Assembly: GCF_900141985.1 (NCBI RefSeq)
Contig: NZ_FQZK01000020.1
Span: forward strand, 35,893 to 99,892
DNA from: Nocardiopsis flavescens
GTDB lineage: Bacteria > Actinomycetota > Actinomycetes > Streptosporangiales > Streptosporangiaceae
DNA length: 64,000 nucleotides
Direction of reading: 5' to 3'
Notes under the pieces: model-generated
Database searches by the model: none
Told to the model about the DNA's origin: nothing
What the model saw: only the letters and a program-made list of their open reading frames with translations
Shown: positions 1 to 12,180 of the stretch, one piece after another
Layout of the letters: every line of letters starts with the position of its first letter
Numbering within the stretch: position 1 is the stretch's first letter
Program-made: the position numbers and the translations under genes

Positions 1-1
1 G

Positions 2-244
2 GTGGGCCGGGTCAAGGTCTACGAGGCCATCGTCAAGGGCGAGAACATCCCCGAGCCGGGCATCCCCGAGTCCTTCAAGGTGCTCATCAAGGAGATGCAG
101 TCGCTCTGTCTGAACGTGGAGGTGCTGTCCAGTGACGGTATGTCCATCGAAATGCGGGACAGCGACGAGGACGTCTTCCGCGCGGCGGAAGAACTGGGAA
201 TCGACCTGGGTCGGCGCGAGCCGAGCAGTGTCGAAGAGGTCTAA
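2..244 (+). CDS. rpoB: RNA polymerase beta subunit, C-terminal end (partial)
   Basis: This is the last 80 codons of the RNA polymerase beta subunit; the rest lies before the window. The segment contains PESFKVLIKEMQSL followed by LNVEVLSSDG, the conserved beta-subunit tail that packs against the start of beta-prime and helps form the clamp and switch region. After it comes the acidic actinobacterial C-terminus ending in SSVEEV. The stop lies 34 bp before rpoC, in the universal rpoB-rpoC order, so the two are almost certainly cotranscribed. The apparent GTG at the first position is internal and not a real start. Identification is secure even though only a fragment is visible. Confidence 0.95.
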   Translation: MGRVKVYEAIVKGENIPEPGIPESFKVLIKEMQSLCLNVEVLSSDGMSIEMRDSDEDVFRAAEELGIDLGRREPSSVEEV

Positions 245-278
245 CTTCCGCATTCTTCGAGAGCAGGGGACGAATTAA

Positions 279-4157
<3,879 letters not shown>

Positions 4158-4169
4158 CGAAGTGAACTG

Positions 4170-4215
4170 ACGGCGGCGGCCTGCCGCCCCTTACGGGGGG
4201 CGGTGCCGCCGCCGT
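4170..4215 (+). terminator. Hairpin terminator after rpoC
   Basis: ACGGCGGCGGC at 4170-4180 pairs perfectly with GCCGCCGCCGT at 4205-4215, and an inner GCCGCCCC/GGGGGGCGG pairing lengthens the stem. There is no real U-tract, which is usual for GC-rich actinobacterial terminators. It lies 13 bp after the rpoC stop and so probably ends the rpoBC transcript before the repeat-protein gene. Confidence 0.75.
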
Positions 4216-4278
4216 TCGGTGTCAGAGGGTCCGTGACACGGGCCGGGGAGAGGGCGCCACGGCGCCGGCGGGAGAGGC

Positions 4279-6891
4279 ATGACGGATAACGGGGGCGGAC
4301 GGGTCGCCGGCGGTGACGCTTCGTGGTTCAAGCCCAGCGAGGACCGCCACCTGAAGCAGTCGGACTACCAGGACCCGCTCGATGACCAGGAGCAGCAGGA
4401 GGAGACGGTCTTTCCGGACAGCGGGGGGTACGCGGGCCTGAGCTCGTCGCGCCCCGCCCTGGCGGACCCGTACCCGGAGGCGCTGGGCGGGCCTCCCGTG
4501 GAACCGCCCAACCCGCTCTCCTACCCGGGGGCGGGGGACGCGGCCTACCGGCCGCTCACCCGCATCCCGGGCGAGGAGGGAGCGCCGGGGGCCCGGGAGG
4601 GGGCCGCCGCGCCGCAGGAGCCGGGAGCCCCGTGGACCGACGTCCCGGAGGGCGGGACCGACGACGTCCACGGGCGCTTCGACGACCCCTGGGACGCCGC
4701 GGGCGCCGCGGGCGCCTCCGGTCTCCGCGACGCCGACGGTGTCGCCGGAGCCGGGCGCCCGGACACCCCGTGGGGCGCCGGCGCGGACGCCGCGGACCAC
4801 GGCCGGACCGCCGGCCGTCCGCAGGCCCCGCACGGCGCGGACAGCGACCCGTTCGGCGACCGCGCCGCCCCGGGGGAGGCCGGCGAGGCGTACGGCTCCG
4901 CGGGATGGGACGCCGAGCCCGGGGACGGGCGCGTCCCCGCCTGGAGTCCCGAGGGCTCCGACCCGCTGGGCGGCGCCCGCGGTGCCGGGGACCCGCCGGG
5001 TTCGCGCACCCCCTGGGACGCCGACGGCTCCGACCCCCTGGGTTCGGGCGCCCGACCGGACCGCGGCCACGACGCCTCGCGCGACGAGGCGGACCCGCTC
5101 GGCGGTGACGACCGCGCGGCGGCCTGGAGCGCCGACGGCCTCCACGGCGACCGCACCCCTGCGTGGAGCCCCGACGACCCCGACCCCCTCGGTGTCGACG
5201 CACGTCCGGACCGCGCCCCCTCCTGGGAGTCCGGTGCCGCCGACCCCCTGGGTGGCGACGCCCGTCCCGCGTGGGAGTCCGAGGGTCCCGGTCGTTCGGC
5301 CGCCTGGGATTCCGACCCGCTGGGCGGGGACACCCGTCCGTCGTGGGATTCGGGTGACGCGGGGCGTTCCGGTGCGTGGGACTCCGGCGACTCCGATCCC
5401 CTGGGCGGGGACACCCGTTCGGACCGCGGTCGCGACGACCGCGCCCCCTCCTGGGAGCCCGGTACCGCCGACCCCCTGGGCGGCGACGCCCGTCCGTCGT
5501 GGGATTCCGAGGGTTCCGGTCGTTCGGCCGCCTGGGATTCCGACCCGCTGGGCGGCGATACCCGTCCGTCGTGGGATTCGGGTGACGCGGGGCGTTCCGG
5601 TGCGTGGGACTCCGGCGACTCCGATCCCCTGGGCGGGGACACCCGTCCCGCGTGGGAGTCCGGTGCCGCCGATCCGCTGGGCGGGGACACCCGTCCGTCG
5701 TGGGATTCCGAAGGTTCCGGCCGTTCGCCCGCGTGGGGCGCGGACGACTCCGACCCCCTGGGCGGGGACACCCGTCCGTTGTGGGATTCCGAGGGTTCCG
5801 GTCGTTCGGCCGCCTGGGATTCCGACCCGCTGGGCGGGGACACCCGTCCGTCGTGGGATTCCGAGGGTTCCGACCGTTCGCCCGCGTGGGACTCCGGCGA
5901 CTCCGACCCGCTGGGCGGGGACACCCGTCCGGCCCGGGACCTCGACGACCGTCCGGACACCCCCTGGGGGGCGGACCCGCTCGCGGCCGACGGCGGCCGG
6001 GCCGGCGCGGACGTCGACCCGTTGACCGACGGCTCCTACGGTGTGCGCGGCGACGACCGCGGTACCTCCCGGGGCCCGGACGACGACCCGCTCGGAGCCG
6101 GCCGGGACGCGGAGCAGGGCTCCGAGCCGGACCCCTGGGGATGGAGCAGGGACGCCGACGCGGCCCCCGGGCCCGTCCGGACGCCCGACTCCCGGGAGGA
6201 GCGGCCCTCCACGCCCTGGACCGACGTGCCCGAGCCGGACGCCTGGGACGAGTCGCCCGGCGCCACCGGCAACACCTGGGCCTTCGACCGCAACGACCCC
6301 CGGCTGCCCGACGTTGTGCGCGAGGCCGAGCGGCGCCGCCGCGAGGAGCGCGGGACCGAGGTGCCGGAGGACCCGCTGGCGGCGATCGCCGAGGCGCAGT
6401 CGCGGGCCGCGGCGGCCGACCCCGGGGCCACGCAGATGATCGACCCCGTGGAGGAGGACGAGGCCCCGGCGGCGGACGACCCGGACTACGACGACGGCTT
6501 CACCCCCGCCGACTACGGGATGCCGGTCAAACCCAAGGCGAAGAAACGGCGAAAGGACGTCATCGCCGAGGAGTTCCCCGGTTTCGAGGACCGCCCCCTG
6601 GGCGGCGAGGCCGGGGACTCCTACCCCGGTTACGACAGCGTCGACTTCCTCGCCGACACCGACCGCGGGGCGGTGGCCACCCTGTGGCTCGGCGTCGCCT
6701 CGCTGATCCCCGGTGTCGGTCTGGTCACGGCCCTGCTCGCCCTGCTGGTCACCGGACCCCGCGCCAAGCGGGCGATCCGCGGTTCCAACGGCACCCTCGA
6801 CGGGCTCGGTTTCATCACCGGCGGCACCGTTTTCGCGGTGCTCGGCATCCTGGTGACGGTGATCTCCGTCGCGATCTGGCTGCTCCCGTAG
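4279..6891 (+). CDS. Acidic tandem-repeat protein with C-terminal two-helix DUF4190-like membrane domain
   Basis: 870 aa, starting at ATG after GGAGAGG. Residues 1-220 are low-complexity, rich in Pro, Gly, Asp and Ala. Residues about 225-555 consist of repeats built on DPLGGDTRPSWDS, alternating acidic residues with Trp. Residues 560-785 are more charged and end in a basic patch (KPKAKKRRKD, about 754-763). Residues 789-870 form two predicted membrane helices (about 798-824 and 845-870) joined by a basic loop (GPRAKRAIRGSNG), the layout of DUF4190 proteins. With both helices at the C-terminus, the long repeat region is probably cytoplasmic or, by the opposite topology, surface-exposed; sequence alone does not decide. 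It is isolated between hairpins, so it is probably its own transcription unit. Function unknown. Confidence 0.85.
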   Translation: MTDNGGGRVAGGDASWFKPSEDRHLKQSDYQDPLDDQEQQEETVFPDSGGYAGLSSSRPALADPYPEALGGPPVEPPNPLSYPGAGDAAYRPLTRIPGEEGAPGAREGAAAPQEPGAPWTDVPEGGTDDVHGRFDDPWDAAGAAGASGLRDADGVAGAGRPDTPWGAGADAADHGRTAGRPQAPHGADSDPFGDRAAPGEAGEAYGSAGWDAEPGDGRVPAWSPEGSDPLGGARGAGDPPGSRTPWDADGSDPLGSGARPDRGHDASRDEADPLGGDDRAAAWSADGLHGDRTPAWSPDDPDPLGVDARPDRAPSWESGAADPLGGDARPAWESEGPGRSAAWDSDPLGGDTRPSWDSGDAGRSGAWDSGDSDPLGGDTRSDRGRDDRAPSWEPGTADPLGGDARPSWDSEGSGRSAAWDSDPLGGDTRPSWDSGDAGRSGAWDSGDSDPLGGDTRPAWESGAADPLGGDTRPSWDSEGSGRSPAWGADDSDPLGGDTRPLWDSEGSGRSAAWDSDPLGGDTRPSWDSEGSDRSPAWDSGDSDPLGGDTRPARDLDDRPDTPWGADPLAADGGRAGADVDPLTDGSYGVRGDDRGTSRGPDDDPLGAGRDAEQGSEPDPWGWSRDADAAPGPVRTPDSREERPSTPWTDVPEPDAWDESPGATGNTWAFDRNDPRLPDVVREAERRRREERGTEVPEDPLAAIAEAQSRAAAADPGATQMIDPVEEDEAPAADDPDYDDGFTPADYGMPVKPKAKKRRKDVIAEEFPGFEDRPLGGEAGDSYPGYDSVDFLADTDRGAVATLWLGVASLIPGVGLVTALLALLVTGPRAKRAIRGSNGTLDGLGFITGGTVFAVLGILVTVISVAIWLLP
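5209..5945 (+). repeat. 228-bp coding tandem duplication inside a finer DPLGG repeat
   Basis: The DNA from 5209 to about 5436 is repeated almost exactly at 5437 to about 5646 with a constant offset of 228 bp (76 codons); for example TCGTGGGATTCGGGTG occurs at 5341 and 5569. A partial third copy begins near 5647, and shorter DPLGGDTRP units continue to 5945. Both copies are in frame and open. The near-identity at synonymous sites points to recent unequal crossing-over or slippage. Confidence 0.85.
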
Positions 6892-6895
6892 AGAA

Positions 6896-6937
6896 GGCGG
6901 CCGCTCCCTGTGACAATGGTCGGAGGGAGCGGCCGCC
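6896..6937 (+). terminator. Hairpin terminator after the repeat-protein gene
   Basis: A perfect 14-bp stem, GGCGGCCGCTCCCT (6896-6909) with AGGGAGCGGCCGCC (6924-6937), begins 4 bp after the stop codon. It isolates the upstream gene from the rpsL operon. Confidence 0.85.
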
Positions 6938-7335
6938 GTGCCATTCCCGGTCCCGGTGGAAAACCGGGGCGAAGCAGCGCCGGAACGGCGTAGACTGAGA
7001 GTGACCCACGGCTGCGCGAGAATCCGGTTCGGCGGTTCGCGCCATGTCGCACACCGTTTTGACCGCCTAGAGGGTAGACGGTAGCCTGTGTGATTGTGCC
7101 CGTGAGTCGACGGGTCACACGTGTGTGTGCGGCGCCCCGGTCCTTGGAGATCTGCGGCGCGCGGTGCATGTGAACCCCCTCCCGTGAAAATCGGCCCCTT
7201 TTCAGGTGTCCGTCGTGCGTCCGAACGAGCGCGACACGCCCGACAGCGTGGGTCGGGGAGGTTCGGGAAATCCAGCAGGTCAATAGCGATACGGCTACGA
7301 GAACCGGCGTAGGTCACGAGGAAGACGGAGACGCG
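6938..7335 (+). other. Long leader and promoter region of the rpsL operon
   Basis: About 400 bp without a credible gene. It contains the rpsL promoter at 7059-7087 and a second -10-like TAGACT at 6991 without a good -35. The region is less GC-rich than the flanking genes. The implied 5' leader of rpsL is about 240 nt, long enough to carry regulation, but I could not identify a known leader structure. Confidence 0.5.
7059..7087 (+). promoter_or_regulatory. Probable housekeeping promoter for rpsL-rpsG-fusA
   Basis: TTGACC at 7059-7064, a 17-bp spacer, then TAGCCT at 7082-7087. This closely matches actinobacterial sigma-70-type promoters (TTGACN, TAGNNT). It is correctly oriented and follows the upstream terminator. 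Confidence 0.65.
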
Positions 7336-7707
7336 GTGCCCACCATCCAGCAGCTGGTCCGCAAGGGCCGACAGGACAAGGTCGCAAAGAACAAGACCCC
7401 GGCGCTGAAGGGGAGTCCGCAGCGACGTGGCGTGTGCACGCGCGTTTACACCACCACGCCGAAGAAGCCGAACTCCGCCCTGCGCAAGGTCGCTCGCGTG
7501 AAGCTGAGCAGCGGTATCGAGGTCACGGCCTACATCCCCGGCATCGGCCACAACCTCCAGGAGCACAGCATCGTGCTGGTGCGCGGCGGTCGTGTGAAGG
7601 ACCTGCCGGGTGTCCGCTACCGAATCGTCCGCGGTTCGCTCGACACCCAGGGTGTCCGAGGCCGCAAGCAGGCGCGTAGCCACTACGGCGCCAAGAAGGA
7701 GAAGTAA
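7336..7707 (+). CDS. rpsL: 30S ribosomal protein S12
   Basis: S12 lies at the decoding centre of the small subunit and controls translational accuracy. It is 123 aa, standard for actinobacteria, starting with GTG to give MPTIQQLVRKGR. The two conserved loops are present with unmodified residues at the classic streptomycin-resistance positions: K43 in TPKKPNSALR and K88 in GGRVKDLPGVRY. The sequence therefore predicts a streptomycin-sensitive ribosome with respect to S12. It is the first gene of the str operon, 2 bp before rpsG, behind a promoter about 250 bp upstream. Confidence 0.98.
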   Translation: MPTIQQLVRKGRQDKVAKNKTPALKGSPQRRGVCTRVYTTTPKKPNSALRKVARVKLSSGIEVTAYIPGIGHNLQEHSIVLVRGGRVKDLPGVRYRIVRGSLDTQGVRGRKQARSHYGAKKEK

Positions 7708-7709
7708 GC

Positions 7710-8180
7710 ATGCCGCGCAAGGGCCCGGCGCCGAAGCGCCAGCTCATCACCGACCCGGTCTACGGCTCGCCGCTCGTCACCGCACTGATCAACAAGGTGC
7801 TGCTCGACGGCAAGCGCTCGATCGCCCAGCGCGTCGTCTACGACGCCCTGGAGGGCGCCCGCGAGAAGACCGGCCAGGACCCGCTGGTCGTTCTCAAGCG
7901 CGGTCTGGACAACGTCAAGCCCGCGCTGGAGGTCCGCAGCCGCCGTGTCGGTGGCGCGACCTACCAGGTTCCGGTCGAGGTCCGCGCCTCCCGGTCCACC
8001 ACGCTGGCCCTGCGCTGGCTGGTCTCCTTCGCGCGCCAGCGCCGTGAGAAGACCATGACCGAGCGTCTGATGAACGAGCTGGTCGACGCCAGCAACGGTC
8101 TCGGCGCGGCCGTCAAGAAGCGTGAAGACACGCACAAGATGGCCGAGTCGAACAAGGCCTTCGCCCACTACCGCTGGTAA
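7710..8180 (+). CDS. rpsG: 30S ribosomal protein S7
   Basis: S7 initiates assembly of the 30S head and contacts the E-site tRNA. It is 156 aa, the usual length, starting with ATG as MPRKGPAPKRQ. Family features include the basic N-terminus, the beta-hairpin segment GGATYQVPVEVR and the C-terminal helix ending in FAHYRW. It begins 2 bp after rpsL; AAGGAGAAG inside the end of rpsL is its ribosome-binding site, so translation of the two is probably coupled. Confidence 0.98.
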   Translation: MPRKGPAPKRQLITDPVYGSPLVTALINKVLLDGKRSIAQRVVYDALEGAREKTGQDPLVVLKRGLDNVKPALEVRSRRVGGATYQVPVEVRASRSTTLALRWLVSFARQRREKTMTERLMNELVDASNGLGAAVKKREDTHKMAESNKAFAHYRW

Positions 8181-8222
8181 CCCCGCGGCTGTATCGCTTG
8201 AGACCCAGGGAAGACGAACCCC

Positions 8223-10337
8223 ATGGCTGCAAAGACTGCGCTTGACCTGGCCAAGGTCCGCAACATCGGGATCATGGCCCACATCGACGCGGGCAAGACC
8301 ACCACCACTGAGCGGATCCTCTACTACACCGGTGTGACCCACAAGCTCGGCGAGACGCACGACGGCGCCTCGACGATGGACTGGATGAAAGAGGAGCAGG
8401 AGCGGGGTATCACCATTACCTCCGCTGCTATCACCACCCACTGGGACGACCACACCATCAACATCATCGACACGCCCGGCCACGTCGACTTCACGGTCGA
8501 GGTCGAGCGGTCGCTGCGTGTTCTCGACGGTGCTGTCGCGGTCTTCGACGCCAAGGAAGGCGTCGAGCCCCAGTCGGAGCAGGTCTGGCGTCAGGCTGAC
8601 CGCTACGGCGTGCCGCGCATCTGTTTCGTCAACAAGATGGACAAGATCGGTGCCGAGTTCCAGCGCTGCGTGGACATGTTCCGCGAGCGCCTGGGCGCCA
8701 ACGCGATGCCGATCCAGCTGCCCATCGGCGCCGAGGGCGACTTCAAGGGTGTCATCGACCTCGTGAAGATGAAGGCCTACGTGTGGAGCAGCGACACTCC
8801 GCTCGGCGAGATGTACGACACGGTCGAGATCCCCGAGTCCCACGCCGACGCCGCGCGTGAGGCCCGCGACCAGTTCCTGGAGACGCTGGCCGAGGCCGAC
8901 GACGAGATCATGGAGCTGTACCTGGAGGGGCAGGAGCCCACCCTGGAGCAGCTGGTGCCGGCCATCCGCCGCGCCACCATCGCCGGCACGGCGATCCCGG
9001 TCGTCTGCGGCACCGCGTTCAAGAACAAGGGCGTCCAGCCCCTGCTCGACACCGTCGTGTCGTACCTCCCCTCGCCCCTGGACATCGAGGCCATCGAGGG
9101 CCACGACCCCAAGGACGAGTCCGAGGAGACCAAGCTCCAGCGCAAGCCCAGCAACGACGAGCCGCTGTCCGCCCTGGTCTTCAAGATCGTGAGCGACCCG
9201 CACCTGGGCAAGCTGTCCTACCTGCGCGTCTACTCCGGTCTTCTCCAGACCGGTACCCAGGTGCTCAACAGCATCAAGGGCCGCAAGGAGCGCATCGGCA
9301 AGATCTACCGCATGCACTCCAACAAGCGCGAGGAGATCGCCTCCGTGGGCGCCGGCGACATCGTCGCCGTCATGGGCCTGAAGGACACCACCACGGGCGA
9401 GACGCTCTGCGACCAGCAGAACCCGATCGTCCTGGAGTCCATGACCTTCCCGGCCCCGGTCATCGAGGTGGCCATCGAGCCGAAGACGAAGAGCGACCAG
9501 GAGAAGCTGGGCATCGCGATCCAGCGCCTCGCGGAGGAGGACCCCTCCTTCCAGGTCGCCACCGACGACCAGACCGGCCAGACCGTGATCTCCGGTATGG
9601 GCGAGCTGCACCTCGAGGTGCTCGTCAACCGCATGCGCGACGAGTTCAAGGTCGAGGCGAACATCGGTAAGCCCCAGGTGGCCTACCGCGAGACCATTCG
9701 CAAGAAGGTCGAAGGCCACGTCTACACCCACAAGAAGCAGACGGGTGGATCGGGCCAGTTCGCCAAGGTCAAGATCGACGTCGAGCCCCTCGAGTCGGAC
9801 AGCGGCGACACCAGCGGCTACGAGTTCGTCAACGCCGTCACCGGTGGCCGCATCCCGCGCGAGTACATCCCCTCGGTCGACGCCGGCTGCCAGGAGGCCG
9901 CGGAGCTGGGCGTCCTCGCCCACTACCCGCTGGTCGGCGTGAAGGTGACGCTGACCGACGGTCAGTACCACGAGGTCGACTCCTCCGAGATGGCCTTCAA
10001 GACCGCCGGCTCGATGGCCTTCAAGGAGGCCGTCAGGCTGGCCAAGCCGACTCTCCTGGAGCCGGTCATGGCGGTCGAGGTCACCACCCCCGAGGAGTAC
10101 ATGGGCGACGTGATCGGCGACCTGAACTCCCGCCGTGGACAGATCCAGTCCATGGACGAGCGTTCCGGCGTCCGTCTCGTGAAGGCCCTCGTGCCCCTCT
10201 CCGAGATGTTCGGCTACGTGGGTGACCTGCGCAGCCGTACGCAGGGTCGAGCCAACTACTCGATGGTGTTCGACTCCTACGCGGAGGTTCCGTCCGCTGT
10301 CGCCCAAGAAATTGTGGCGAAGGTTCGCGGCGAGTAG
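8223..10337 (+). CDS. fusA: Elongation factor G
   Basis: Translocase GTPase, 704 aa. The GTPase domain has the P-loop AHIDAGKT (residues 19-26), switch II DTPGHVD and the specificity motif NKMD. Domains II to V follow in the standard order, with the domain IV segment TGGSGQFAKV and the C-terminal domain V ending EIVAKVRGE. The ATG start lies 42 bp after rpsG. Third gene of the str operon. Length and motifs match bacterial EF-G1 rather than the EF-G2 or tetracycline-protection paralogues. Confidence 0.98.
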   Translation: MAAKTALDLAKVRNIGIMAHIDAGKTTTTERILYYTGVTHKLGETHDGASTMDWMKEEQERGITITSAAITTHWDDHTINIIDTPGHVDFTVEVERSLRVLDGAVAVFDAKEGVEPQSEQVWRQADRYGVPRICFVNKMDKIGAEFQRCVDMFRERLGANAMPIQLPIGAEGDFKGVIDLVKMKAYVWSSDTPLGEMYDTVEIPESHADAAREARDQFLETLAEADDEIMELYLEGQEPTLEQLVPAIRRATIAGTAIPVVCGTAFKNKGVQPLLDTVVSYLPSPLDIEAIEGHDPKDESEETKLQRKPSNDEPLSALVFKIVSDPHLGKLSYLRVYSGLLQTGTQVLNSIKGRKERIGKIYRMHSNKREEIASVGAGDIVAVMGLKDTTTGETLCDQQNPIVLESMTFPAPVIEVAIEPKTKSDQEKLGIAIQRLAEEDPSFQVATDDQTGQTVISGMGELHLEVLVNRMRDEFKVEANIGKPQVAYRETIRKKVEGHVYTHKKQTGGSGQFAKVKIDVEPLESDSGDTSGYEFVNAVTGGRIPREYIPSVDAGCQEAAELGVLAHYPLVGVKVTLTDGQYHEVDSSEMAFKTAGSMAFKEAVRLAKPTLLEPVMAVEVTTPEEYMGDVIGDLNSRRGQIQSMDERSGVRLVKALVPLSEMFGYVGDLRSRTQGRANYSMVFDSYAEVPSAVAQEIVAKVRGE

Positions 10338-10357
10338 TCGCGAACACGTAACCAATC

Positions 10358-10384
10358 CGGTCCCGCCCCCAGCGGGGCGGACCG
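10358..10384 (+). promoter_or_regulatory. Hairpin between fusA and tuf
   Basis: CGGTCC plus GCCCC (10358-10369) pairs with GGGGCGGACCG (10374-10384) with one bulged C. It could be an attenuator or processing site adjusting the excess of EF-Tu over EF-G, or part of a separate tuf promoter region. No U-tract follows, so read-through is likely. Confidence 0.45.
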
Positions 10385-10420
10385 GGTACCAGATAGCTCT
10401 GTACGTCTAGGAGACATCCA

Positions 10421-11614
10421 GTGGCGAAGGAAAAGTTCGAGCGGACTAAGCCGCACGTCAACATCGGCACCATCGGTCACATCGACCACGGCAAGACCAC
10501 GCTGACCGCGGCCATCACCAAGGTGCTGCACGACGCGTACCCGGAGATCAACCCGTTCACGCCGTTCGACGAGATCGACAACGCTCCCGAGGAGCGCGAG
10601 CGCGGTATCACCATCTCCGTCGCCCACGTCGAGTACCAGACCGAGGCGCGTCACTACGCCCACGTCGACTGCCCCGGTCACGCGGACTACGTGAAGAACA
10701 TGATCACCGGTGCCGCCCAGATGGACGGTGCGATCCTGGTCGTGGCCGCCACCGACGGCCCGATGCCGCAGACCAAGGAGCACGTGCTCCTGGCCCGCCA
10801 GGTCGGCGTGCCCTACATCGTGGTGGCCCTGAACAAGGCCGACATGGTGGACGACGAGGAGATCTTCGAGCTCGTCGAGCTCGAGGTCCGCGAGCTGCTC
10901 AGCGAGTACGAGTTCCCCGGCGACGACATCCCCGTCACCAAGGTCTCCGCGCTGAAGGCCCTCGAGGGCGACGCCGAGTGGGGCAAGTCCGTCCTGGAGC
11001 TCATGGGCACCGTGGACCAGTACATCCCCGAGCCCGAGCGTGACACCGACAAGCCCTTCCTCATGCCGATCGAGGACGTCTTCTCGATCACCGGTCGCGG
11101 CACCGTCGTCACCGGCCGCATCGAGCGCGGCATCGTCAACGTCAACGAGACCGTCGACATCGTCGGTATCAAGGACGAGAAGCAGACCACCACGGTCACC
11201 GGTGTCGAGATGTTCCGCAAGCTGCTCGACCAGGGCCAGGCCGGCGACAACGTCGGTCTGCTCCTGCGCGGCATCAAGCGCGAGGACGTCGAGCGCGGCC
11301 AGGTCGTCATCAAGCCCGGCACGACCACCCCGCACACCGAGTTCGAGGCCCAGGTCGTCATCCTGTCCAAGGACGAGGGTGGCCGCCACACGCCGTTCTT
11401 CAACAACTACCGCCCGCAGTTCTACTTCCGCACCACCGACGTCACCGGCGTCGTGACGCTGCCGGAGGGCACCGAGATGGTCATGCCCGGTGACAACACC
11501 GAGATGACCGTCCAGCTGATCCAGCCGGTCGCGATGGAAGAGGGCCTGAAGTTCGCCATCCGCGAGGGTGGCCGGACCGTGGGCGCCGGTCGCGTCACGA
11601 AGGTCCTCAAGTAG
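10421..11614 (+). CDS. tuf: Elongation factor Tu
   Basis: Delivers aminoacyl-tRNA to the ribosome. 397 aa, with a GTG start after TAGGAGACATCCA. The GTPase motifs are GHIDHGKT (residues 18-25), DCPGHADYV and NKAD. Domain II includes GRGTVVTGRIERG, and domain III ends in GGRTVGAGRVTKVLK. The A-I-R-E segment at the domain I/III interface, where kirromycin-class resistance changes occur, looks ordinary. It closes the str operon and is followed by two consecutive hairpin structures. No second tuf is visible in the window. Confidence 0.98.
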   Translation: MAKEKFERTKPHVNIGTIGHIDHGKTTLTAAITKVLHDAYPEINPFTPFDEIDNAPEERERGITISVAHVEYQTEARHYAHVDCPGHADYVKNMITGAAQMDGAILVVAATDGPMPQTKEHVLLARQVGVPYIVVALNKADMVDDEEIFELVELEVRELLSEYEFPGDDIPVTKVSALKALEGDAEWGKSVLELMGTVDQYIPEPERDTDKPFLMPIEDVFSITGRGTVVTGRIERGIVNVNETVDIVGIKDEKQTTTVTGVEMFRKLLDQGQAGDNVGLLLRGIKREDVERGQVVIKPGTTTPHTEFEAQVVILSKDEGGRHTPFFNNYRPQFYFRTTDVTGVVTLPEGTEMVMPGDNTEMTVQLIQPVAMEEGLKFAIREGGRTVGAGRVTKVLK

Positions 11615-11641
11615 CACACGACGGGGAGGCTCCCCATGGAG

Positions 11642-11684
11642 CCGCCCCGCCGTGCGGGGCGGGCCGCCCCTGCGGCGGCCCGCC
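11642..11684 (+). terminator. Two overlapping hairpins after tuf
   Basis: CCGCCCCGC (11642-11650) pairs with GCGGGGCGG (11654-11662). A second stem, GGCGGGCCGCC (11658-11668) with GGCGGCCCGCC (11674-11684), reuses bases 11658-11662, so the two are mutually exclusive. It lies 27 bp after the tuf stop and probably acts as terminator or attenuator. Confidence 0.6.
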
Positions 11685-11727
11685 CGGCACAACGAAAAGA
11701 CGTCATCGGGCTCTGTGACGGTGACGC

Positions 11728-11753
11728 ACCGCAGGGGCAAGCCCTGTTGCGGT
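11728..11753 (+). terminator. Second hairpin in the tuf-rpsJ gap
   Basis: ACCGCA (11728-11733) pairs with TGCGGT (11748-11753), with an inner GGGGC/GCCCT stem, followed by TTCTC. The layout resembles a weak intrinsic terminator or a leader structure in the S10 operon mRNA. Confidence 0.45.
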
Positions 11754-11859
11754 TTCTCAAGGGAATAGGGGCTCACGGCTTCACGGCGGATTCCGCCGGG
11801 CCTGGGCGTCTGTGACCGGACACCGTTACGGACACTGAAGCGAAGGACGAACAGGCCAC

Positions 11860-12168
11860 ATGGCGGGACAGAAGATCCGCATTCGGCTAAAGGCCTATGA
11901 CCACGAGGTCATCGACAGCTCGGCGAAGAAGATCGTCGAGACTGTGACGCGAACTGGCGCACAGGTCGCGGGCCCGGTGCCGCTGCCGACGGAAAAGAAC
12001 GTTTACTGCGTCATCCGATCGCCGCACAAGTACAAAGACTCGCGCGAGCACTTCGAGATGCGCACGCACAAGCGGCTGATCGACATCATCGACCCGACGC
12101 CGAAGACCGTCGACTCGCTCATGCGGCTCGACCTCCCGGCTGGCGTTGACATCGAGATCAAGCTTTAA
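11860..12168 (+). CDS. rpsJ: 30S ribosomal protein S10
   Basis: S10 is a 30S head protein and, with NusB, part of antitermination complexes. 102 aa, with the typical start MAGQKIRIRLKAYDHEVID and the conserved loop RSPHKYKDSREHFEMRTHKR. The ATG is preceded by GAAGGACGAACAGG. It is the first gene of the S10 operon, 245 bp after tuf. The gap contains two structured elements, so it probably has its own promoter, which I could not place with confidence. Confidence 0.98.
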   Translation: MAGQKIRIRLKAYDHEVIDSSAKKIVETVTRTGAQVAGPVPLPTEKNVYCVIRSPHKYKDSREHFEMRTHKRLIDIIDPTPKTVDSLMRLDLPAGVDIEIKL

Positions 12169-12180
12169 GGACGCACAGAC

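Noticed and set aside
4960..5945. Mobile element or phage origin for the repeat gene
   Set aside because: No transposase, terminal inverted repeats or target duplications are present, and base composition matches the neighbours; internal slippage explains the repeats.
4222..7683. 1153-codon reverse-strand frame across the repeat gene and rpsL
   Set aside because: Gly/Val/Arg-rich composition typical of antisense frames in high-GC DNA; it crosses two terminators, a promoter and a ribosomal gene.
7683..10355. 890-codon reverse-strand frame opposite fusA
   Set aside because: Antisense shadow of fusA with no recognisable domain.
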